DNA of 64,000 nt, taken from the NCBI GenBank assembly GCA_014607495.2, contig CP053161.1, positions 6,457,115-6,521,114 on the forward strand. Reading direction: 5' to 3'. Each line of letters starts with the position of its first letter. The stretch's first letter is position 1. This document shows, one piece after another, positions 37,035-48,251 of this stretch. The DNA comes from Carposina sasakii. Taxonomy: Eukaryota > Arthropoda > Insecta > Lepidoptera > Carposinidae. The notes under the pieces were generated by a model that ran no database searches, was not told where the DNA came from, and saw only the letters and a list, made by a program, of their open reading frames with translations. The position numbers and the translations under genes are program-made.

Positions 37035-37649
37035 CTCCAGCCACTTTCAATAACTGACCTTGAGAGATTTTTTGGACAATTTAGATTTAACAAACTAGGA
37101 ATCAAAAAATTTAATCTAATTGAATTTATGGATAGTGTTGTTGACTGTGTACTTATTTATAATTTATATAGATAATACCTTATCTATGTTTCTTTGTATA
37201 CAGTTGTTGACTGTTTCAAATAAATAAATAAATAACTTAGCCATTAAAATGTAGCAAATTGTAGGTATTTTAACAGATTTTTTAATATATTTTGGCACTG
37301 TAGAAATTTGTGCTATTTTTAATGAGCTATTAATAATGTCCTAACTACCATTGCGATTTACTATTATTGCGATTGACTAGTTCAACCAAAGAGAGTTTAA
37401 TACAACTAAAATATAATAGCCAGCCATTTTAAAATTATTATTTAAAACCTTTTACAGTTACAATAAAATACTTTTAAAATTGTCTCTAAAAGCTTTTAAT
37501 AGGCATCATAAAAGAGAATTAACTATTTAAAACATTGTATATACGTTGCGTTTAAAGCTGCCTTGAAGTCTTTGGACAAATATCACAATAAAAGGTACAA
37601 AACTAAAATTCATACCGTGGTAGGGTCGTAGATCGTAGCATTCGTAGCA

Positions 37650-37738
37650 TGCTACGGGTATTACTTGCGTAGTATGCTACGGGTATTACTTGCGTAGTAT
37701 GCTACGGGTATTACTTGCGTAGTATGCTACGGGTATGC
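37650..37738. repeat. 25-bp tandem repeat, about 3.5 units
   Basis: The unit starts TGCTACGGGTATTACTTGCG and ends TAGTA. Units start at 37650, 37675 and 37700 with no differences seen; a partial unit starts at 37725. Each unit contains the palindromic junction GTAGTATGCTAC-like. Confidence 0.9.
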
Positions 37739-38147
37739 TAAACCTATCTACTACAGTAAAATTTTACATCCATCTATTAGATACTAATAATATTAAATTC
37801 GGGTCAAAACCCCATTCTAATATAGGTATAAAATAGGTAAATCAAGCAAAATGTTCACGTGAAACGGACATTACCTCCATACATGTGACGCGTGCAATTA
37901 TAGTAAAAGCCACACTCATCCCTAGGGCAAGGGGTCATCGACCTTTGCATGTCGCAGTACAAATCACCCAAAAGCATGGTGTCGTTAGGCTACATGGGCC
38001 ATCTATTAAATTAGTTATTAAGACTGGGTTCTTTAGACTGAATAAGCATTTTCATTATGATGAAGGAACGTTTGTTATAGTTGCTTTATGCAACTTTTTT
38101 AAATATTTGGCAAACAGTTTCATGTTTGTGATAAGCCTAATAATAAT

Positions 38148-38311
38148 AAAACCGCTGTTCCATACAATCTTGAATAATTACTGCACTGAAATGTATGGAA
38201 TAGCTTATTTTCTTTTTCACTATTTCGGAGTTGGTCCCATAGTGAAAGTTGTTTCTTTATACCTACCTAGTTTCGTGTCAAAAGCAAATCACTAATTTTG
38301 AAAACACCTTA
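38148..38311 (+). repeat. repeat shared with the palindromic locus at 8829-9055
   Basis: GCTGTTCCATACAATCTTG, TATTTCGGAGTTGGTCCCAT and ACCTAGTTTCGTGTCAAAAG match parts of 8829-9055. This copy is in linear order, so it is the better reference. Confidence 0.65.
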
Positions 38312-38376
38312 TACAGGCTGTAACAGAAAGGGTATGTTAAGCGAAAAGCTATGTAAATAGAACATTATAGAGAACC

Positions 38377-41300
38377 ATCGAGAACTGAAAGGTGCCATAT
38401 GATTTTTATGTTCAGTATCTATATTATTATTATTCTCAATGCATTATAACAGACTGCTAATTTATTACCAAAATTGTGGTGGGATGAAAACAAAACTAAA
38501 AGACTTGAGATTAAATGCACTGGCCTCTGACTACGATGTTATTATTCTTGTTGAAACTTGGCTAACGAATGACGTCCTGGACTCTGAAGCAGCCCTTGAA
38601 TCTTACACTGTGTTTCGACGCGACCGCGATCTCGGTATTGCGCAGAAGAAGGGGGGCGGTGGGATCTTAGTCGCTGTAAAGAGCTCCATAAAAGTTGTGA
38701 GGCGTCTGGATCTCGAGGCTGCTGATCTCGAGGAGATGTATTTAAGCTTCTTCTTAGGTACCGGGAGACTTATGCTCTGCGCGTGCTACATTCCAACTGG
38801 CGCAAAGTACTGCGTATATGACAGATACTTTGGCAAGTTGCAGGATATTTGCAGTGCAACACCCTCATCTGAGTTCATTCTAATAGGAGATTTTAACTTG
38901 ACTCGCTTGGAGTGGCCTTTTGAGGGCTCTCTTCCGCCTTGCGGGCCATCCGAGTCAAACAACGATGTTGCTCAACTCATTGGTCGCTCCATGGCCGCTT
39001 TGAATTTGAGCCAGTTCAATAGTATCCTAAATGAGAACAACAGATCGCTTGACCTGGTTCTGAGTACTCTCCGCAATTGCCTGGTTACCCGTGCGACCGA
39101 CCCACTCTTGAATGTTGTTCCCCATCATCCTCCTTTGGATATTATTATTTGCTCTGTGTCATCGCCTGCAGTTATCGCATCCTTGGATATTAAAAAACGA
39201 AACTTTTATAAAGCTGACTACGAGAAAATTAACACTGCTCTACGGAGTATCGATTGGTCCATTGAGCTCAACGGTCATGACCCAGAATCATCGGTTGATA
39301 TTTTCTATGACTATATAAATGAACTTATTAACTTACACGTACCCCTTGTAAAAATTAAATGCCGACGCTTTCCCGAATGGTTTTCTAAAGGTCTTATTAG
39401 AGCCGTAAGGCGAAAGCATAAGTTGTGGAAGCGTTGGATGATATATAGATCATTAAGGGACTACCAAGAGTTTGCACTTCTTCGCACTCGCGTCAAAAAC
39501 CTTTTATCAGTCTGTTACAGGCGGTACATCGATAATGTGGAAAAGTCTTTGAGGAAAAATGTTAAATATTTTTGGAAATATTCATCTGGCCTTAGAGCTT
39601 CAAACACGGGTTATCCCCAAACTATGAAAATGGGTCTAGACTCCTCTGACAACCCGAGAGATATATGCGAAATGTTCTCTTCGCACTTTAGGTCTACATT
39701 GGAACCTGTGTCAGACTGCGCCTACAATTTGGACTTTGAGGAGGTGGAAAACCCTAACACGGTCGTACTAAGTAATCTTGCATTTTCAACACTAGATGTG
39801 CACAGTGCCTTGAAACAAATTGATCCAAGTAAAGGACCAGGCCCGGACGGAATTAGCCCTTTATTCCTGAAGCAAACGCGTGATTACCTGGCGCTGCCTC
39901 TGCAAATGATTTTCAACAAATGCCTACAATATGGAATGTTTCCGCTCAGATGGAAAAAGGCTCATATCACACCTATATACAAATCTGGAGCTAAAGAAAA
40001 TGTCGAAAACTACAGGCCTATTTCTATCCTCTCTAGCATTCCTAAGGTTTTTGAGAAATTAGTGCACCATCACTTACACTCTGCATTAAGAAACAACATA
40101 ATGGAGGAGCAACATGGTTTCGTGAAGGGGAAGTCCACTATCACCAATCTTTTGCTTTACACCAATTATCTGTTTGGCTCCTTAGACCGTAATATTCAAG
40201 TGGAAGCTGTATACACGGATTTTCGGAAGGCTTTCGACAAGGTGGACCATTTGATTCTACTAAGGAAACTATCGTTTAACGGAATCAAGGGCAATCTTCT
40301 TCGCTGGTTTGCATCATACATGCAGAGTCGCACGCAATCCGTGGTCATCAATGGACACAGCTCTATGCCCGTGTCGGTCTCCTCTGGGGTACCACAGGGA
40401 TCTATTTTGGGACCTCTCCTGTTTGTACTCTTCGTCAACGACCTGTCGTCCTGTTTCAAGTTTAGCAAAATTCTATTGTACGCTGACGACTTAAAAATAT
40501 ACTGTAGGGTCAATGATACCAATGACGTATCACTACTGCAAGCTGACTTGGATAGGTTTGACACTTACTGTAAAGCTAACAAGCTATTCTTGGCTTACGA
40601 CAAGTGCAAGCACGTTAGGTTCACCAGAAAGAAAAATGTTATCCCATCTGTATTTCACCTTGGTGGAAATATGCTGGACACGGAGTCAGGTATACGTGAT
40701 TTGGGTATTTATCTCGACTCTAAGCTGGTGCTCGACTTGCATGTGGATCACATCCTAAAGAGGTCGTACCGAATGTTAGGTTTCATTAACCGGGTGACTA
40801 AATCTTTCAAGCATAAGGACACAATAATCACGCTGTACAACTCCCTAGTCAGATCACACGTGGACTACGCCTCTTGCATATGGAACCCGTTTTATAATGT
40901 GTACTGTGACGGGGTAGAGATGGTGCAGAAGAAGTTTCTAAGAATGCTGAACTACAGAATGCATGCACCCCGTTGTTCATACAGCGATCTGCTACACAGA
41001 TATAATATCCTATCACTGAAAGACAGACGTGCTGTGATGGACGCTGTCGTACTCCGAAATATTTGTGTGGGCGAGTTCAACTGCCCACAATTACTTTCGG
41101 AGTTACACTTTCGTACTCCTGCGAAGGCCACGCGCTGCAGGAAGCTTTTCTCGACGTCTAGAACTAGGACTAACACTGGGCAACGAGCACCATTACATAG
41201 AATGTGTAATGATTATAATCAAATGTTTAACGATGTTGATATGTTTGCATGTTCTCGCTACTGTTTTAAAAAAGCTATTAGCCAAATTATGAGCGCTCAA

Positions 41301-41590
41301 TAGACATAAGGCGTTATAAAGTGTGTATAGTGGTATGTTTGCACACTATCTGTATGTTTTAGTCTGAGTATCTTATGTATGTATGTTTATTTTTATTTTT
41401 TATATTTTGTTGTATTTATGCATATGTATATTTTGTGAAATGTAATAGTTTTAGCTTTAATTATAATAGTGTGTGTTCTCAGTGAAACGTGTTCAAGGAC
41501 ACTGATGTAATTAGTATTCTTTTTATACAATTATGTTTTACATATACATCTGTGTCTGCTTGTTTCCAAATAAATAAATAAAAAAATAAA
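38377..41590 (+). mobile_element. non-LTR retrotransposon with intact endonuclease/RT ORF
   Basis: 3214 bp inserted in a family A MITE. The host sequence AACC occurs just before (38373-38376) and just after (41591-41594) as a short TSD. The 5' leader before the ORF is only 62 bp, so the start may be slightly truncated. The 3' UTR is about 285 bp and ends in an AAATAAATAAATAAAAAAATAAA-like tail. No ORF1 (gag-like) is present. Confidence 0.92.
38439..41303 (+). CDS. LINE endonuclease/reverse transcriptase polyprotein
   Basis: 954 residues, no stop or frameshift. Residues 1-240 form an APE-type endonuclease that would nick the target: YYQNCGG near 9, ETWL with E39, GDFN with D151 and N153, SLDLVLS near 203, and a PHHP motif near 228. 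The RT follows, which would prime reverse transcription from the nick: YRPISILSSIPKVFEKLV, TDFRKAFDKVDH, GVPQGSILGPLLFVLFVNDL, and the catalytic YADD at 681-684. After it comes IRDLGIYLD and a C-terminal Cys-containing region with HVDYASCIWNP. Single-ORF architecture and motif order suit Jockey/CR1-group LINEs; the exact clade is uncertain. The intact frame suggests recent activity. The first Met is used; the leader upstream is very short. Confidence 0.93.
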   Translation: MHYNRLLIYYQNCGGMKTKLKDLRLNALASDYDVIILVETWLTNDVLDSEAALESYTVFRRDRDLGIAQKKGGGGILVAVKSSIKVVRRLDLEAADLEEMYLSFFLGTGRLMLCACYIPTGAKYCVYDRYFGKLQDICSATPSSEFILIGDFNLTRLEWPFEGSLPPCGPSESNNDVAQLIGRSMAALNLSQFNSILNENNRSLDLVLSTLRNCLVTRATDPLLNVVPHHPPLDIIICSVSSPAVIASLDIKKRNFYKADYEKINTALRSIDWSIELNGHDPESSVDIFYDYINELINLHVPLVKIKCRRFPEWFSKGLIRAVRRKHKLWKRWMIYRSLRDYQEFALLRTRVKNLLSVCYRRYIDNVEKSLRKNVKYFWKYSSGLRASNTGYPQTMKMGLDSSDNPRDICEMFSSHFRSTLEPVSDCAYNLDFEEVENPNTVVLSNLAFSTLDVHSALKQIDPSKGPGPDGISPLFLKQTRDYLALPLQMIFNKCLQYGMFPLRWKKAHITPIYKSGAKENVENYRPISILSSIPKVFEKLVHHHLHSALRNNIMEEQHGFVKGKSTITNLLLYTNYLFGSLDRNIQVEAVYTDFRKAFDKVDHLILLRKLSFNGIKGNLLRWFASYMQSRTQSVVINGHSSMPVSVSSGVPQGSILGPLLFVLFVNDLSSCFKFSKILLYADDLKIYCRVNDTNDVSLLQADLDRFDTYCKANKLFLAYDKCKHVRFTRKKNVIPSVFHLGGNMLDTESGIRDLGIYLDSKLVLDLHVDHILKRSYRMLGFINRVTKSFKHKDTIITLYNSLVRSHVDYASCIWNPFYNVYCDGVEMVQKKFLRMLNYRMHAPRCSYSDLLHRYNILSLKDRRAVMDAVVLRNICVGEFNCPQLLSELHFRTPAKATRCRKLFSTSRTRTNTGQRAPLHRMCNDYNQMFNDVDMFACSRYCFKKAISQIMSAQ

Positions 41591-42108
41591 AACCTATTTC
41601 CAAAATTTGAGACTCGAAATCACATGTTTATTTTTCAAAATTGTATGAACATTCTTAAGTTGATTAGAAATTCTCCATACTAGCTGCAAAATTAAACATG
41701 TGATTTCGAGTCTGAAATTTTGTGGCTAGGTTCCTTTTAGTGGGCTATTTAGATAGCTTCTCGCTTAACATACCCCTTTTGTTACACCTGTATATAAATA
41801 AATATCCTTCGTTTTCCAGTGACAAAGTAAACAAATTAGTTTTGTTATAACTATGCAAAGTTAAAGTGAAAACGTAATATAGTTAGTTGTTGTATGTACC
41901 TGAAAGGGCGCGTGCTGAATACTCGTACTATGGTAGCTCTCAACATTGTTGCCGTAACAATGCATTTTATAATGATATCTACTTCACGGGAAAATGGAAT
42001 TGTATCCTCTCATACAGGTTGCGAAAGTACCAAAAAGTTACATAATTATTTGCAACCGTAGAGTATAATAAAATAGATGTTTGAATATCATACATATAAA
42101 CATGGGAT

Positions 42109-42363
42109 CATCATCATCAGCCTATTGCAGTCCACTGCTGGATGTAGGCCTCCCCAGGGCACGCCACAAGACTGCCATGGGAGGTATTTGCCCATAGTCA
42201 CCACGCTGGGCGGGCGGGTTGGTAACCGCAGTCTGTATTTTGGACTATGTTGTCTACACGGGAGGCGCTGCTGCCCACCTCTCGGAAACCCTTAATCGCC
42301 TCGTACGATACCCACGGGCAGACATGGGGTGGTACGAATTCTACTCTGCCGGCACCACGCGGC
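42109..42363 (+). repeat. repeat family G, long copy
   Basis: Runs from ATCATCATCAGCCTATTGCA through GTCCACTGCTGGATGTAGG, CCCATAGTCACCACGCTGGG and GGGAGGCGCTGCTGCCCACC to CTCTGCCGGCACCACGCGGC. Nearly the same is at 58566-58810, with fragments at 36105, 44089, 59466 and 63681. GC-rich compared with its surroundings. ORFs through it are incidental. Confidence 0.75.
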
Positions 42364-42592
42364 CAAACAACGGATACGGGACCGAAATAGGATAGCCAGC
42401 AGGATGAAAAAGAAGATTCGATCTCACTCTTTCTCTGTTTACCTACACTGCAAGGCTATTCTTCAACCTTTTTTTAGCTTTGAGAAATCCACTGCTGAAC
42501 ACAGGCCTACCCAAGATGAATATCAACCATCATTTTTACAAGATGCATGACGATAAGAGGCAGATATACAGTATATATATATATATGTAATT

Positions 42593-42664
42593 GATCCGGT
42601 GGCTCAGTGGTAAGAGAGCTGGCACGGAATGCACAGGTCGTGGGTTCGATTCCCACCCGGGTGA
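42593..42664 (+). repeat. tRNA-like sequence, probably SINE head
   Basis: TGGCTCAGTGGTAAGAGAGC (A box) and GGTTCGATTCC (B box) at tRNA spacing; the acceptor stem pairs at 6 of 7 positions. The anticodon arm around GCACGGAATGCAC has an extra base, and the loop lacks the usual T before the anticodon, so a functional tRNA is doubtful. The following AATTTTTTCCATTTCTTTAT resembles the sequence after 26572 (minus), indicating a repeat family. Confidence 0.6.
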
Positions 42665-43799
42665 GGAATTTTTTCCATTTCTTTATTAATAATTTTATAG
42701 ATATACAGTAATTGCCATTTTTAACTACCTTTATTTATGTAATGTACTGTATGTATAATATTCAAGAAACTTTCAAAGCAAAAGCGGTTTAGTAGGTAGT
42801 CTCCCTAGGGCTGACACAGTTTAGCGTAGTGCAGTTATTGAGTTACCCAAGTGTAATGTGGTTTCGTACCAAGTGGATGCTGGGACGTGTTTATCCAAAA
42901 TAGCTGTTTAAGCTGTAGAAAGACAAACTTTGTGTTTATCTTGGTACACAAATTAATTTAGTCATATGTAGATTCTTCGACGGGCATTCTTTTAACACGA
43001 GTCTATAGGACAAGGATTTTTTTAACGATAACTTGGTTGAGTTTAATAAGCTAATATTTTAAAGATTTGTACTATCTTAATCATCTCTTACAACAGACTT
43101 TTAGGCATTTTTCATAACTAGAATACTTGTAGGAAAGACAAGCCGTACAGTTACAGGTAGGTAGCCGGGCAGGGCTTGTTACTTTTCACCTTTATCATCC
43201 AATTCAAAATACGTACTACTCGTAAATAGTACGTAAAATTAGACACGTGACGTCATTCTTCATGATAATATAGTTTAAATTCCAATTTGATTATGTACCG
43301 CAACAGATTCGCAATTTCATTGAATAGTCAAGCGTTGCATACAAATGCCTAACTTTGGCGTCAAGAGTACTCGAGAACGGAGTAATGTGAACCAGTCAAA
43401 CAGTGACTAGTTACTCACCTGGTTGTTAGTATGCAAAGGGTTCACTTCTGCAACAAACTTAGTCTTTGATCGTAAGCGTGGATAACTTTGTTATAAGATT
43501 ATTATATAAATTCGTGGAGTCATTGGATAGAAGGAATAGCGTTATAAAATAATACATAATAACATCTCATTCGTATAGTTATAAGTTATTTTACGAGTAA
43601 AATAACACGTTTAGTTAGCAGTTTAGCTAAAAATATAGTAGAAACAACCTACAAAACGTGATTTTTCCACAGAGATACTTTACAGCGATACGAGTATTGC
43701 TTATTGGCGGTAATTTTATAACTAAGAACAGAAATAGTGAATGTTTTTCTTTAAAAAACAATCTAGGAAAAGTAGTCATTAAAGCTTGCCAATGCTAGT

Positions 43800-44530
43800 C
43801 CGCTTAGCTCGCTTATAAAAAGGCGATTCGCATTTCTCACTACCGCTAACAACCGTATTTATTCCCCGGGCGAAAGCTGAATTAATATGCGAAAAAACTC
43901 TCGTTTGTAATTTCGCTTGTTACTCCTCTCTTTCTTTTTTAATCTGCGGCGTAGCCATCGCTCTGGGGGCAGGATGGCGGAAACACGGAGGCAATATACA
44001 TACAACGCGGGCATTTCGTGAGTTGCGAGCGTTTAAAATAGGACTTTCCACTCGTATGCGCATTAAAAAGAAAAAATCATAGGTAAATTGGCCGCGTGGT
44101 GCCGGCAGAGTAGAATTCGTACCACCCCATGTAAAAAAAATACTAAATTATCATATTCTCCTGTCTATCTCTTATTTTAACAGAACTGTTATGGATTATG
44201 TTTGCTTTCTAATTTAATAAATATACAATAGGAAAAAAATTGTGTCATGCAGCTCCATTTTTCCGTCCTCCGTGAATATGTTACAGTTTTGTATCTACGA
44301 AGCTGCAATGGAGGGATCCAATTAAAAGCGAGCGCGTTGGAGCTAGAGGGGGTAGCCAGACATTTAGGGACAATTTGCAGACACCTAACACTACGTTTTT
44401 TAGTAACACGGACGCGCCTGCAATGCCGTAATGGGCGTTTCTTTTCATTTTCTTTTTTGTTGACAATATGGCCAAATTTTACAACACGAGTACAAGGAAT
44501 TGTAGTCTTCCGATGGTCGATCTAGTCAGT
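43800..44530. other. GC-richer low-copy stretch with TATA-like motif
   Basis: No repeat seen elsewhere in the window matches most of it, except the family G fragment at 44089-44131. Near 43815 CTTATAAAAAGGCGATTCG resembles a TATA box. A pyrimidine-rich run ending TTTTAACAG occurs near 44182. Short ORFs lie on both strands at about 44250-44520 with no recognisable motif. It could be regulatory DNA, an untranslated exon or an unknown repeat. Confidence 0.3.
44089..44131 (-). repeat. repeat family G end fragment
   Basis: CCGCGTGGTGCCGGCAGAGT and TCGTACCACCCCAT are the reverse of the end of 42109-42363. Confidence 0.75.
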
Positions 44531-44752
44531 ATCTCTAATATCTGCCAAATGCAGGCTGCTTCCAGCTGGTCGCACTGGATGTTATTGGAGGAGGCTTATG
44601 TTCATTAGAGGACTTCTTATTGCTAAAATTAGGATGTTGTATCTAATAAATTTAACTATGGTAACGAAAGTTAAATGAATTTCATAAATAACGCAGGCGA
44701 ACTCGTGGGCATCCACTAATGATCATTATAATTCATTACATTGCTGAAAAAA

Positions 44753-46808
44753 AATAATTCATAATTCATAATTCATTTATTCAATTAACAATAAACATTG
44801 TATTTGAAATCACATTTAAAAAAACAGGTACACATAGATTTATAAAAACTTTAAACAATCACAAACATGCGCAAATCAATTATATATGTATGTCAAGTAT
44901 TATAAGTAGTATGTCAAATTTAATATAGGTATAATATGTCAGACTTATTTAATATATTATACTGGAAGTAATATTAAGTGCCACGCAAATACATCTATTT
45001 CATGGGTTTCAAATAATCATTTATATCATAATAACATTTATCTAATAACAATTTCTTAAGTCTAGATTTAAATATATTGACATTACTAATACTCTTCAAT
45101 TCAGAAGGTAAACTGTTAAATAGTAACACTGACTGATTTTGTGAACAGTGGGCAACCTAGGCCGTATAGAACTTTGAACATCTTTTCTACGCGTTGTTAG
45201 TCTTGCATCCCTCTCGCTCGCCGTCTCTAGAGTTTTTAGTTTTTTACAAAAATCTGTCAAAGTCACCAATATAAAGAGACAAGGTACGGTTAGGATTTTT
45301 AATTCTTTGAAATGCTGTCTACAAGATTCCATCTGGGGTATACGAACCATAATTCGTATCACTCGTTTTTGCATAGTAAATGCTTTTTTTATATTGTATT
45401 TATAGCTGTTACCCCAAAACTTGATGCTGTATCTTAGTTTAGATTCAAAAATGGCATAATACACAGTCTTAAGGTGATCCATTGATAGTTCATAACGTAA
45501 ACTTCGAACAGCGTAGCACGCAGAACTTAAAGAGCTCTCAATTTTTTCCAACTCACTTTTCCAGTTCAGATGTGAGTCTATGTGTACACCTAGGAACTTA
45601 ACAACTTCTATCAGATTTATTTTATGATTGTTAAAAGTGATTTCCATGTCATCATTATTTTTTGAAGTAGTTCTAAACAGCATTGCACTCGTCTTATTTA
45701 TATTAAGCTTTAAATTGTTAGCGTTGAACCAGAAGTTGAATTTACAAAGTGCTGTGTTCACTTTACTAGTTAAGTCATCCAAATTTTCAGCAGACAAACA
45801 TGCATTAGTGTCATCAGCATAAAGTACCAGGTTCAGACCAGTTACCGAATTCTTCATATAGTCAACTATGTCATTTATAAAAAGTGTAAAGAGTGCTGGT
45901 CCCAAAATGGAACCCTGAGGCACACCACACTTGATCATCTCCATACGTGACCTCGAGGATATTTTTTCGCATCCACCTTCCAAGGTGGTAATCTCTACGA
46001 ACTGTTTTCTATTGCGTAAATATGAACAAAATAGATCCAAGTTATTACCACGTATTCCATAATGTTCCAACTTATTCAACAGTATCTCGTGATCTACAGT
46101 ATCAAATGCTGAACTAAGGTCCAAGAATAGACCTGCAACTTTTTGTTTATTATTCAGTTCTGTCACAATATCGTCCAGCATAGCGTCAATAGCATCTTTG
46201 GTCCCCATATTTTGTTGGTAACCAAACTGTCGCCTATTTAAAATTTTAGTTCTTATTATATGTTTAATGAGTCTGTCTTTAACGATCTTTTCTAACAGTT
46301 TTGACAGAATAGGAAGTAAAGAAATTGGTCTGTAATTGCTGGGGTCAGTCTTTTGGCCTTTCTTATAAATGGGAACGATTTTAGCAATCTTAAACTGATC
46401 AGGGAAAACGCCAGCATCAAGGCATTTGTTAAAAAAGTTTGATAAGGGATCCATTAAAATATCTATATTATTCCTTATAACCTCAATCGGTATGTCATCA
46501 TAGCCACACGATCTCTTTGCCTTCATACTTAAGACAATTTTTTTTATTTCATGAGCAGTAGTGTTATAACATTTCATTGTGTCATTAATTCTACTTATAT
46601 TATTTCTAAGTATATTTATGGCAATGTCAGCGTTACCAGGTACAATATTGTTAACCTGACTAAATCTAGATGAAAAAATATTTGAAAGCTCCATTGAATC
46701 GCTTATTATTTTGTTATTCACCTTTAAGTTTAAACCGTCCTTTCTCGTCATGTGAGTGTTTTTATTTCGATGCCTATTTACCACCTGCCAAATCGTAATA
46801 TAAAACAA
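44753..46808 (-). mobile_element. 5'-truncated, frameshifted non-LTR retrotransposon
   Basis: On the minus strand it begins inside the linker before RT, so the endonuclease is missing. It runs through RT, then a 3' UTR, and ends in a tail of repeated AATTATG units and Ts near 44755-44785. Upstream of 46808 LINE similarity ends. Confidence 0.85.
44995..46808 (-). pseudogene. LINE reverse transcriptase, truncated and frameshifted
   Basis: The main open frame (to 45096) has 570 residues: linker, KIVPIYKKGQ near 143, YRPISLLPILSKLLEKIV near 159, LDLSSAFDTVDHEILLNKL near 229, GVPQGSILGPALFTLFIND near 295, and catalytic YADD at 330-333, then VKFLGVHIDSHLNW. A frame change near 45145 cuts off the expected tail. 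Another minus frame continues with FNSLPSELKSI-type residues, typical of LINE C-termini, down to a stop at 44995. The endonuclease is absent. The first Met at 46808 is at the truncation edge and has no claim to be a true start. The clade is Jockey/CR1-like by motif, not certain. Confidence 0.85.
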
Positions 46809-47199
46809 ATAAGCATGAAGAAATTATATAGCAGGGCAATTGCAATAAAAGAAGAAAAATAGCTGTGAAATCTAAGAAATATCTAGTGGCACGAAAACGG
46901 CACGTGATTGGCAGAAAATATGCCAGTGTTGCCAACAAAACGAAGGCGAGGTCCCCGTTTATTTTTTACCCCTTTTGGCAGTCTGTCCTCGTCCACTAGG
47001 CTGGTGGTCCGATTGGCCTATAAAGGCATAATAAGGAGGAGCTAACAACTTTAACTTTGTAGATAGAAAATGGTGTCGTTGTTGTACGGGTGATGGGCAG
47101 AAGGTTAGACATTACTGGAAGGTTAATGGTAGACAGTGATTGGTTCATTCCGCCGACACCATTTGTATGCTCCATGTGTAACCGTCCTAGTGGGCTGTA

Positions 47200-47225
47200 T
47201 TATTATTTATTTATTTATTTATTAC
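47200..47225. repeat. (TTTA)n microsatellite
   Basis: ATTATTTATTTATTTATTTA-type simple repeat. Confidence 0.8.
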
Positions 47226-48251
47226 TCATATTCTTACAGATTTATTACTTGGTAAATGAAAATGGAAAAGGGAATAGATTGCCCCAATGATGTCAGGGTA
47301 ACCGTAACTGTGTTATTATTACAAAAAAATAACATTGTTTAAGCTAAACATAGTCTAATTTTGATAAATATTTTATACATTTTGCTGTCAAATGTAATTT
47401 TTAAACGGTGCCTAACTTCAGACGGTATTTTCTACTTTGATTATAGCATCTCCACATAGTCTTTCCTTCACGGATGCCCTAACACCGCTTACGTTTGAAT
47501 CCGGCTGAATGAAACGTGACGTTGGCTATTGCGGGCTATTTTCAGCCATTTTGGCTATTTTTGTATCGCAGCTTGGCTGCTGCAGTTGGCCCTTGAAGTA
47601 TTTCATACAATGTATTCTTACTATTTACATAAGAATTGACTAGGTAGAAAATTTTGTGTAGAAGGCATTTTTATTTCAATAAAGTACTTACATCCTACTA
47701 ATACAAGGCGATTTTTGGTCGTCAACGTTCCCGAAAACTACGGAATCTCCTCATCATCACAATCATTTTTCTCCATAGAAGCATACCTGGGAAGTGTCTA
47801 GTTCCCATGATATTAAGGTCCAAAGTTGAGTAGGGGAGACCGGGGATAGTTGACCAATTTTCAGCTTAGAGGTGTCTATTTTTATTTCTTTACAGTTAAT
47901 TATTTTAAAAATAGGTACGGTTATTAGATTGACTATTAAGCTTTGGAAATAAGTGAAAAAATGCACGTTATTCATTATGATATAAAGTACAAACCAGCTT
48001 TTGTACAAAAGGGAAAACTGGTCAACTTACCCCAGGCTTGGGGTAGGTTGACTATTCACTTGGGGTAAAGTGAACAATGACTATAATAGGGCAAAATTTA
48101 CGAGGAAATAGTATAAAATACATAAAAATGTATAGAAAACTATTAATTAAATCCTATAGACGGTTTTTCGCAACAACAAAACTGCGTCCAAATCAAATAG
48201 AATAACACATAAAGAAAAAACATGAATCAAACATTCGTTACAAATGCTTAA

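Larger units (their letters stand above)
38315..41790. mobile_element. family A MITE copy 3, split by a LINE
   Basis: The left piece 38315-38376 and right piece 41591-41790 together reproduce the palindromic 260-bp element. TA flanks both ends (38313-38314, 41791-41792). The LINE at 38377-41590 separates them. Confidence 0.85.

Noticed and set aside
37650..37738. CRISPR-like array
   Set aside because: Units are directly contiguous 25-bp tandem repeats with no spacers.
37885..38295. 136-codon ORF ending HYFGVGPIVKVVS
   Set aside because: The C-terminal half reads through the repeat shared with 8829-9055, which gives a similar translation on the other strand; no independent support.
42593..42664. 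Functional tRNA gene
   Set aside because: Anticodon arm is irregular, the loop lacks U33, and a related copy with the same flank exists at 26572; treated as SINE head.
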